Shown here piece by piece: positions 9,578-16,915 of a DNA stretch of 64,000 nucleotides. The notes beneath the pieces were generated by a model. It saw only the letters and a program-made list of their open reading frames with translations, was not told the origin of the DNA and ran no database searches. This DNA is from an uncultured Latescibacterota bacterium (lineage in GTDB: Bacteria > Latescibacterota > UBA2968): positions 4,156,896-4,220,895 of the forward strand of contig OY282377.1 in the NCBI GenBank assembly GCA_958295785.1. Reading direction: 5' to 3'. A program made the translations under genes and the position numbers. The first letter of the stretch is position 1; the number at the start of each line of letters is the position of its first letter.

Positions 9578-11323
9578 ATGGATCAGCAGACGATGACGAA
9601 TGAGGAGAATTACGCCTTTGATTTGACGGGCTATTTGCACGTGCCGGGGGCGTTGACCCGGCCCGAAGTGGCGCGGTTGAACGAGGCGATAGATCGGGCG
9701 GGATCGCTCGAGGGAATGCTCGGGTGGGAAGGCGATTTGCGAGAGCCGTTCCGCGATGTGTTGATTCACCCCCAACTGGTGTGGTATTTGAATCAGATTG
9801 TCGGGCCGGGTTTTCGCTTGGACCGCGAACCCACAATTCTGTGCGACGAGACGTGCGATACGTCTGCGCCGCTGACGGGCGGCAATGAGCCGAGAGACCC
9901 GGCACTGGCGTATTACCACCAAAACGGCCGCAGATTTTGCGAAGGCGTGCGCGTGATTTGGGCGCTGTCGGACGTGAAGGCAGGCGATAGCGGGTTTGTG
10001 ATGCTGCCGTGTTCGCACAAGTCGAATGTGGAGACGCCAGCGGATATTTTGACCGGTGTGGACGATGCGGACTATCTCTTTCGGCCCGAGTTGAAAGCGG
10101 GCGATTTGCTGATCGTCGGCCTGACGGTCGTGCAGGGGATGCGCGCATGGCAAGGCGAGGGGCCGCAGCGGTTGTTGTCCTACGAGTACGTGGGGCGCGG
10201 CGTGATGCGTTCGGCAGGCCCTGGCCCCGAATCCAAAGAGATGCCCGTGCCCGACTGGATGGCAGAGATGCAACCCGAACAGCGCGCCTCCCTGTATCGC
10301 CCCGGGTATTGGGATACGACGCCGCCACCAACTCTGAAGACGGATGGGGAGCGCGTGACATTGGACGCATCCCGCGAACTTTTTCACCCATCTATTTTTG
10401 TGAAAAATCCCAATTCGGACATCGACGAAAAGGAATTTTACTTTTGGGATTTGAACGGGTATCTCGTGTTGCGCGGGGTGATGGACGAAGCGTGGCTGGC
10501 CGAGGCCAATGCGGCTATTGACAAGTTTGAGAATCGCATTGTCGTCGGCGAAGAACTGGCGAGGGGGTCAAAAGCCCTCGCGGGCACGGGCAGGCCCTTG
10601 TTGAACGGACTGACTCAATTGCCCAATCCCTATTGCGACCCGTTTCGGCGAATGCTCGGGCATCCGGCCGTTGAACACCGGCTCAACTGGATGGGCGGCA
10701 GCGGCGGGCGCACGGGCGGGGGAACGGCATTTTGCGCGGTGAAGGGCACATCGGGCCATTCCCTGCACGATTCCAATGAGCCGCTCAATCCCACGCGGGG
10801 CTACGTGTATCACAATGGGCGCAGTTATTGCGAAGCCATTACCGTGACGTGGCAGTTGCGCGATGTCGCCGAAGCCGATGGCGGGTTTGCGTGCGTGCCG
10901 GGCTCGCACAAGGCGTATTATCCGCTGCCCGCAGGCGTGCGTTCCTGCGATGACCACATGGGCTTGGCAAAACATGTGGCGATGAAAGCGGGCGACGTGC
11001 TCTTTTTTATGGATGGCGGCACCACGCACGGCACTTTGGCGTGGCAGAGCGAGATTTCGAGGCGGGGCATTTTGCACAAATACTCCTCGCGGAATTTCAA
11101 TCGCAGCGGCGGGGAATTGACCCATCCCAAAACGCGGTGGGGCGATCTCGTTGCCGGCATGACAGACGCGCAGATGACCGTGATGCGCGGCCCCGACCGC
11201 GATGTGTTCGACAAAAACGTGCCGCGCCTGACAGTTGCCAACGGCGCAGTGGGCGTGTCTTACGAGCGGGGCAGCGCGTTGTACAGCAAGGACGCGCCAA
11301 CGGAGCCGGTGGCAAAACAATAG
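9578..11323 (+). CDS. Tandem phytanoyl-CoA dioxygenase (PhyH) family protein
   Basis: A 581-residue protein of two PhyH-like double-stranded beta-helix domains, about residues 8-225 and 285-520, each with a YH(Q)NGR..CE motif and a (P/G)(C/G)SHK motif (LPCSHKSN; VPGSHKAYY). These Fe(II)/2-oxoglutarate oxygenases hydroxylate small molecules. The second domain has the distal His in GGTTHGTLAW; the corresponding site of the first reads LTVVQGMRAW, so its iron site looks degenerate. AGGAGG lies 6 nt before the ATG at 9578. The gene is followed at 120 bp by a Gfo/Idh/MocA dehydrogenase, a frequent pairing in marine uncultured bacteria. Confidence 0.85.
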   Translation: MDQQTMTNEENYAFDLTGYLHVPGALTRPEVARLNEAIDRAGSLEGMLGWEGDLREPFRDVLIHPQLVWYLNQIVGPGFRLDREPTILCDETCDTSAPLTGGNEPRDPALAYYHQNGRRFCEGVRVIWALSDVKAGDSGFVMLPCSHKSNVETPADILTGVDDADYLFRPELKAGDLLIVGLTVVQGMRAWQGEGPQRLLSYEYVGRGVMRSAGPGPESKEMPVPDWMAEMQPEQRASLYRPGYWDTTPPPTLKTDGERVTLDASRELFHPSIFVKNPNSDIDEKEFYFWDLNGYLVLRGVMDEAWLAEANAAIDKFENRIVVGEELARGSKALAGTGRPLLNGLTQLPNPYCDPFRRMLGHPAVEHRLNWMGGSGGRTGGGTAFCAVKGTSGHSLHDSNEPLNPTRGYVYHNGRSYCEAITVTWQLRDVAEADGGFACVPGSHKAYYPLPAGVRSCDDHMGLAKHVAMKAGDVLFFMDGGTTHGTLAWQSEISRRGILHKYSSRNFNRSGGELTHPKTRWGDLVAGMTDAQMTVMRGPDRDVFDKNVPRLTVANGAVGVSYERGSALYSKDAPTEPVAKQ

Positions 11324-11443
11324 GGCCTTTCTGCGCGAAAAAAAGTCAACTTGACAGATCTTGGCAGGCGGTCTATTTTTGGCATCGCCTGCCTTGCCTT
11401 AGAGCGGACGGGCTGACACTGACGACTGAATGAGGAGAACGCA

Positions 11444-12421
11444 ATGGGCATTAACGTGGGTTTTGTGGGCGCAGGCGGACGTGCGCGGTCACACATGCGC
11501 GTGCTGTCGCGCATTGAAGATGTCGATATCGTCGCGCTTTGCGATGTCAAAGAAGACGCGGCACAAAGCGCGGCTTCTGAATTTGGCGGCGCGGTCTATA
11601 CCGATTACCGCGAGATGTTGGACAAAGAAGATTTGACGGCGATGTACGTGGTGGTGCCGACGTTTGCACATTATGACGCGGAAATTTTGGCCGCGCAACA
11701 GGGCGTCCACATGTTGTTGGAAAAACCCGTGGTGCCGACGATGGAAAAGGGATTGGAAATTTTGGAAGCCATTCAAAAATCGGGCGTGCTGACGTCTGTG
11801 GGCTATCAACAGCGATACACCGGCGGGGCAAAACAAGGGCGCGAGTTTTTACGGGACAAGGACGTGGCGATGGCGACGGCCTATCGCTGGGGCGGTTTGC
11901 CGGGCACGCCGTGGTGGCGCGTGATGGCGCAATCGGGCGGGCAGATTGTCGAGCAGACCACGCACCAAGTCGATTTGTTGCGCTACCTCGTGGGCGAGGT
12001 TGCAGAAGTGCATGCCTATTACGCCACCCGCGCCTTGAACGACGTGGAAAATTTGGATATTCCCGATGTGTACGCGCTGTCGCTCCAGTTTGAAAATGGC
12101 GCGGTGGGCACGCTGAGTTCCTCTTGCGTGCTCCGCAACGGCGGTGGCTCAAATGGGATCGACGTGCTCATGCGCGATATGCGTGCGACGGTTGGGGGAA
12201 ATGGCGTGACGCTGTTTCCAAGCGGTGCCGCCGAGGTGGGCGAGATGCCCGAATCAGAAGATATCGACGAGGTGTTTATGGATGCAGTTCGCTCGGGCGA
12301 TAGATCGGGGATTTTATCGGATTTTGAAGACGGTTTACGCAGCCTCGATATTTCGCTTGCGGCAAACAAATCCGCCGAGACAGGGCAACCCGAGCGAACC
12401 TATTTTTCGCAGAATCGTTGA
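11444..12421 (+). CDS. Gfo/Idh/MocA family NAD(P)-dependent oxidoreductase
   Basis: A 325-residue cytoplasmic dehydrogenase. The Rossmann start is GINVGFVGAGGRARSHM, followed by the family EKP motif (LLEKPVVPTME, residues about 89-99) whose Lys is catalytic. GGQIVEQTTHQVDLLRYL carries the His/Asp region of the substrate domain. Substrates are typically sugars, inositols or related polyols; this one cannot be named. AGGAG lies just upstream of the ATG. It probably works with the PhyH enzyme upstream. Confidence 0.9.
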   Translation: MGINVGFVGAGGRARSHMRVLSRIEDVDIVALCDVKEDAAQSAASEFGGAVYTDYREMLDKEDLTAMYVVVPTFAHYDAEILAAQQGVHMLLEKPVVPTMEKGLEILEAIQKSGVLTSVGYQQRYTGGAKQGREFLRDKDVAMATAYRWGGLPGTPWWRVMAQSGGQIVEQTTHQVDLLRYLVGEVAEVHAYYATRALNDVENLDIPDVYALSLQFENGAVGTLSSSCVLRNGGGSNGIDVLMRDMRATVGGNGVTLFPSGAAEVGEMPESEDIDEVFMDAVRSGDRSGILSDFEDGLRSLDISLAANKSAETGQPERTYFSQNR

Positions 12422-12441
12422 AGAAATGTAAGTGGGCATAA

Positions 12442-12556
12442 GAGTCCCTAACAAAAAGCGTTGCCATGGATTTGTGAGAGGCCGCCTTTGAGGCGTTCCT
12501 GCGGGTGTTCACTCCTCTGTTTCAGATGCTTGATTTCTTTTTCTTAGGGCTTCTTA
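12442..12556 (+). repeat. MITE-like repeat R2, copy A
   Basis: A 115-bp unit starting GAGTCCCTAACAAAAAGCG and ending TTCTTAGGGCTTCTTA. The ends are imperfect inverted repeats (CCCTAACAAAAAG versus CCCTAAGAAAAAG). Copies B (13831-13945, direct) and C (38400-38514, inverted) are about 90% identical. A and B flank the Rpn gene. Confidence 0.85.
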
Positions 12557-12902
12557 GCACTGGCTTACGGCGTTTTGGCACAGGCTCTGCAACGCAACTG
12601 TCTGGATCGCGGATTGTCGCGGATTAGGGGATTGCGCGGATTACCCCCCACCCTCCTGCCTCCGCTATGTCCTCGCTGTCCGCTCCATTCGCCGCCCCTA
12701 TCTGCGCTTCCCAATATTTGTCCCTCTGTGGTTGCCTTTCGCCTTGTGTCTTGCCTTTTCGGTCAGGCACGGGGGCACCGCCCCTACGTTTTTATTTTTT
12801 CATCTTTTAGCCGCGTCCAACAAAGTCTTGTCAAAAATGGCGTGATTGTATCATTTTTTTGTTCCCCATTTTTTGTTCCTCAATTTTTTCAAGGTGGCGT
12901 TT
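12557..12902 (+). other. Non-coding gap with an R1-type repeat
   Basis: No gene is seen in these 346 bp. An inverted R1 relative (CACGGGGGCACCGCCCCTAC) lies at about 12762-12788. The segment before it is a C-rich low-complexity tract (about 12645-12720). The last 60 bp are T-rich and lead into the Rpn gene. Confidence 0.6.
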
Positions 12903-13832
12903 ATGGCCGAATACGATACGATATCCAAACACCTGATTCAAACCTACCCGGACGATTTCATCCGCTTCACACTCGGACGCGCTGACATCGAGGTGCTCGA
13001 GGTGCTCGAAACCGAGCAACCCACTGTGGAAGCCCGGCGCGCCGATAGCCTGATTCTCGTGCGTATTGAGGGTGAGGATGCGTTGATTCATTGCGAATTT
13101 CAAACCGCGGACAGCACGGACACTCCGATGTCGCATCGCATGGCCGGCTATATCGGTCGCGCCATAGAACGCTAGGGTCTGCCGATCTTTTCCTTTGTGA
13201 TCTACCTGCGTCCCGGTGCTGGACGACGCGATAAGGGATACTACATCCAAGAACTGCCCGGCCACCGCGTTGTCGTGGAATATCAGGTGATTCGTCTGAG
13301 TGAGATCGATGGTCAAGCGATTATCGAGGGCGGTCATCCGGGCTTGCTTCCGTTTGCGCCCTTGATGAAACCTCCGTCTGGGGTGTCTGCGGATGCGTGG
13401 TTGCGTCAATGTCTTCATGCGACGGAAGCCTTGCCCTTGGACGCTTCAACCAAGGTTGACATGATGGCGGGTATGGCTATTTTAGGTGGGATATCGTATG
13501 AATTGAGCACCGTTAGGCGTATTATTTCTCAGGAGGGTTTTATGGATGCGATTATGCGTGAATCATCGTTTGCCCAATACCTTACCCAACAAGGTATTGA
13601 CCGCGGCATTGAACAGGGGATGCGTCGCGGCAGGGAGCAAGGGATTAGAGAAAGCACCATTGAAGATATTCTCGATGTGTTGGAGGTTCGCTTTGATGCA
13701 GACGCGCCCGGTCAGTTCGCCGGTCACATTCGGGCCATTGACGATTTGCAACAACTCAAGCAGTTGCTTCGTGCGGCGGTGCAAGTGGACAATCTCGATG
13801 CTTTTCAGCATGCGTTGGACGCAGAGGCTTGA
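12903..13832 (+). pseudogene. Rpn-family nuclease/putative transposase interrupted by an amber codon
   Basis: Read through, this is a 308-residue Rpn (recombination-promoting nuclease) protein of the PD-(D/E)XK superfamily. RRADSLILV and ALIHCEFQT give the D and E-x-Q active-site residues, and GYIGRAIER-x-GLPIFSFVIYL is the family core. Codon 91 (13173-13175) is TAG in the same frame, where relatives usually have an aromatic residue such as Tyr, so a TAT/TAC to TAG change is likely. The rest shows no decay, including the charged REQGIRESTIEDIL tail. The stop overlaps repeat R2-B. TAG terminates other genes here, so recoding is not supported. Confidence 0.85.
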
Positions 13833-13945
13833 GTCCCTAACAAAAAGCGTTGACCTGGATTTGTGAGAGGCCGACTTTGAGGCGTTCCTGCGGGTGTTCA
13901 CTCATCTGTTTCAGATGCTTGATTTCTTTTTCTTAAGGCTTCTAA
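13831..13945 (+). repeat. MITE-like repeat R2, copy B
   Basis: Direct copy of 12442-12556, beginning inside the stop codon of the Rpn gene. The 120 bp after it, up to the next gene, show no recognisable feature. Confidence 0.85.
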
Positions 13946-14065
13946 GTTTTGGGCCTACCTATCTGCCGACCTTACCTCCGTAGGTGGGCAGATAATGCGA
14001 GATTTCATCGGAAAGGCGTCACTGTATTTGCAAAAAAATCCCTTAGATCGAGGTTTGTAACATTC

Positions 14066-15427
14066 ATGATCGGACAGTTTAACATAAAAAATCTGGGTCC
14101 AATCAAGCAGGGATCGTTTGAGGTTAAACCGATCACGCTTTTTTGCGGACCCAATAATAGCGGTAAGACCTGGGCAATGTATTCGCTGTACTACTATTTG
14201 AATTTGCAACATGAGCCACTGCCACTTGGTTCCCTTACTGTTTTTAGAGATATATACGCTTCTCTATCAAAAAACAGCAGTGGTTACACTTTTCCGATAA
14301 AGGAGTGGCTGAAAAAAAACGGGAAAACATTTATTGAGCAGGTCAATCAAATCATTCACGCCAATCTGCCCGATTTGTTTAATACTCCGGTAGCATTATT
14401 CGAGTACTCTTATTTTTCTGTCCAGCCCGATTTGGACAGTCTTGCCGCTGAATTGACAAAAAAAGAGGTCAATACCTCGGTTTTTTTCGGAATGCGTTTC
14501 ACCAAAAAAGCGGGACATGATTCTATTCAACTCATAGCAGAATCAGCTCGACCTCCTTATGAGGTATTTGCAGACATGTTTGGTCGTATTTTGTTGGGAC
14601 TCGGTGAAGAGCGAGATGCTTTTTTGGTGCCGGCAGAACGCAATGGATTGCATTTATTTTTTCGGGAATTGAGCAACAAAAGAACCGCCCTGTTGCATCA
14701 TGCTTCTCGGGAAAATATCGATATCAGGGAACTTTTGAGCGATGTAATGAAATCCCCCTATGCCATGCCTATCGCCCATTACATTGACTGGCTCAATGAT
14801 ATGCAAAGCATCCAAAAACGCGGAACGGGCGATTTCCACCCGTATGCGGAAAAAATAAAAAAAGAATTGGTATCGGGTAGCTACACTGTGGAGGCGCGCA
14901 CTGGCGATATTACCTTTAGGCCCTATCAGAGAAAACGCGATGGCAAGTCAACTCAGCAGATGGGATTGCATTCGACTTCATCCACGGTAAAAAGTTTGTT
15001 CGGTCTTTGGTTTTATTTGGAAAACCAAGCAAAAAAAGGCGATGTGCTGATGATCGATGAGCCGGAACTGAACATACACCCCGAGAACCAACGCAAGATA
15101 GCGCGAGTTTTGGCCCTGTTGGTGAACGCTGGACTGAATGTTGTCGTTAGTACACACAGCGACTATATCGTGCGAGAGCTAAATTCTCTGATCATGTTGT
15201 CAGGTGACAAGGGCAAAGAACTCCGAGAAAAATATCGCTATCGAAAGGACGAGGTCTTGTCTCAAGAAAAAATTGGTGCTTATTTGTTTGACGATAAAAA
15301 AATTACGCCGTTTGAAATTACACCCGAAGATGGTATCTATGCCACGACTTTTGACGAGGTGATTAGGGATCTCAATGCCGTAAACGATGACATTTATTAT
15401 AGCTTGCAGGAAAGCAACAATGGGTAA
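14066..15427 (+). CDS. AAA (ABC/OLD-like) ATPase of a two-gene putative defence unit
   Basis: A 453-residue ATPase starting MIGQFNIKNLGPIKQGSF. Walker A is GPNNSGKT (28-35), Walker B is VLMIDEPELNIHPENQ (D331/E332), and STHSDYIVREL follows as the H-loop, the pattern of the AAA_15/AAA_21 SMC-like group. No TOPRIM domain is attached, so the effector is expected in trans. The downstream gene starts 8 nt before this stop and encodes a PD-(D/E)XK-like protein. The ATG at 14066 fits the family start; GAGG lies 12 nt upstream, further than usual. A role in phage or plasmid defence is inferred from architecture and neighbours. Confidence 0.8.
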   Translation: MIGQFNIKNLGPIKQGSFEVKPITLFCGPNNSGKTWAMYSLYYYLNLQHEPLPLGSLTVFRDIYASLSKNSSGYTFPIKEWLKKNGKTFIEQVNQIIHANLPDLFNTPVALFEYSYFSVQPDLDSLAAELTKKEVNTSVFFGMRFTKKAGHDSIQLIAESARPPYEVFADMFGRILLGLGEERDAFLVPAERNGLHLFFRELSNKRTALLHHASRENIDIRELLSDVMKSPYAMPIAHYIDWLNDMQSIQKRGTGDFHPYAEKIKKELVSGSYTVEARTGDITFRPYQRKRDGKSTQQMGLHSTSSTVKSLFGLWFYLENQAKKGDVLMIDEPELNIHPENQRKIARVLALLVNAGLNVVVSTHSDYIVRELNSLIMLSGDKGKELREKYRYRKDEVLSQEKIGAYLFDDKKITPFEITPEDGIYATTFDEVIRDLNAVNDDIYYSLQESNNG

Positions 15428-16013
15428 TGGGAAAACATTGTTTGATTTATTTCATAGCACAATAGAGAAAACATTTCATTTGGAAAGAGATGGGCAGCGA
15501 TGGATTTTGGCCGAAAGGGCGAAAAAAGGTACTCAACTGTCGATTATTGCTCCGAACAGATATTCACTGGGATTCACGCTGGACGAGGCGAACCTGAAGT
15601 CAGCGCAAAACTTAAAACCTATGCCTTTTATCTCGGGCAATCCCCCTGAACATATTGGAAAAATGTGCGATGCTATAGTGGTCTTGACATACAAGGGTAT
15701 GAGTTATCTGTTTTGCATAGAACAAAAGAGTGGGCATAAGGGAGATTACAAAAAACAACTGATGAATGGCGCGATTTTTTGTAACTGGCTTATGGATTTA
15801 TTCAAAGTTCACGGTCACTTTAACCAAAGGCCAATTTATCTTGGCCTACTCGTCTTCAAGCCTAGGGCAAAGGCAGTGAGAAAAGGTTCGACCTCACACA
15901 GAGAAGATAAACCTGAAGAATGTGGCCCCATCGGAGCTTTTGACAAGTGTTATAGAATGGTCAATAAAAATGAAATTCGGTTGGGAGAGTTGTGTAAATT
16001 GCATCGAGAGTAA
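15420..16013 (+). CDS. Putative PD-(D/E)XK nuclease partner of the AAA ATPase
   Basis: A 197-residue protein I do not recognise by family name. Residues 84-103 (CDAIV, then LFCIEQKSG) place D84 and E101-x-K103 on adjacent predicted strands, the spacing of a PD-(D/E)XK nuclease core, followed by a helix (DYKKQLMNGAIFCNWLM). The ATG at 15420 follows AGGA and overlaps the ATPase gene by 8 nt, so the pair is translationally coupled. I infer an ATPase-gated nuclease. The alternative is a purely structural or regulatory partner. Confidence 0.6.
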   Translation: MGNGKTLFDLFHSTIEKTFHLERDGQRWILAERAKKGTQLSIIAPNRYSLGFTLDEANLKSAQNLKPMPFISGNPPEHIGKMCDAIVVLTYKGMSYLFCIEQKSGHKGDYKKQLMNGAIFCNWLMDLFKVHGHFNQRPIYLGLLVFKPRAKAVRKGSTSHREDKPEECGPIGAFDKCYRMVNKNEIRLGELCKLHRE

Positions 16014-16156
16014 CGGGCGTTTAACGCTTCACGGTTCTCGGCCTCATCGCCTGAACGCGGTCGGGATGGCAACGCACCAATCATACAATATTTTCCCCTT
16101 CGCAAGGCCCGGACGGGTCCTGACAACTGTTCACCTTTATTTGTCATTGGTGGGAT

Positions 16157-16822
16157 ATGGCACGGAAAAACAAAAAAGCGCGGCGAAAGCGAAGCGCGTT
16201 TCGAGAATTTGGGATCGCCATTTTTTTTGCCATTTTGATTCGAGGCACGCTGGTGCAAGCGTATCACATTCCGTCTGGATCGATGGAAAATACGCTGTTG
16301 GAAGGCGATTATGTGTTGGGCGATAAGTTGACGTTTGGCACGCAAATCCCGGACCGCGTGCCAATTTTGAATAACAAATTGCCCTCGTTTCGCGTGCCGG
16401 GGTTTTCAATCCCCCAGCCGGGCGATCTCGTCATTTTTGAATTTCCCCAAGATGCGTCGCGCGATTTTATCAAGCGGTGCATTGCGAATGAAGGGCAAAC
16501 CGTGGAAATCAAAAATAAAATTGTGTATGTAGATGGCAAGCGATTTGAGAATCCAAAAGGGGTGAAGTACGAAGACCCCACAGTGCTGGGCAAACGGGAT
16601 GGCCCGCGCGACAACTACGGCCCGCGCACAGTGCCGCCCGGGCACATTTTTGTAATGGGCGACAACCGCGACAGCAGTTACGACAGCCGGTTTTGGGGGA
16701 TGGTGCCAATCGAGAAAGTCAAGGCACACCCCGTATTTATTTATTTTTCCTGGAACAGCCAAGAGCCGTTGTGGAATATTTTTACAAAAATTCGCTGGGG
16801 CAGGCTGGGGCTTTTAGATTGA
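16157..16822 (+). CDS. lepB: Signal peptidase I
   Basis: A 221-residue inner-membrane serine protease that removes signal peptides. A basic N-terminus is followed by one transmembrane helix (FGIAIFFAILIRG), then box B IPSGSMENTL with nucleophile S42, box D FIKRCIANEGQ with general base K106, and box E MGDNRDSSYDSR. The short length and single anchor match Gram-negative candidate-phylum LepB proteins. It is monocistronic as far as can be seen. Confidence 0.95.
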   Translation: MARKNKKARRKRSAFREFGIAIFFAILIRGTLVQAYHIPSGSMENTLLEGDYVLGDKLTFGTQIPDRVPILNNKLPSFRVPGFSIPQPGDLVIFEFPQDASRDFIKRCIANEGQTVEIKNKIVYVDGKRFENPKGVKYEDPTVLGKRDGPRDNYGPRTVPPGHIFVMGDNRDSSYDSRFWGMVPIEKVKAHPVFIYFSWNSQEPLWNIFTKIRWGRLGLLD

Positions 16823-16915
16823 TTGGGCCCTACTGGGAGGGGAGATAGCGTTTCCCCGTTATGCGGGAAAGGGGCCGAATTTGTTTGAAAACAGTCTTAA
16901 GGCGGAACTTACATC

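Noticed and set aside
12903-13832. TAG read as a sense codon (recoding or suppressor)
   Set aside because: Other genes in the window end with TAG, such as the PhyH gene at 11321-11323 and the protease/FHA gene at 63556-63558.
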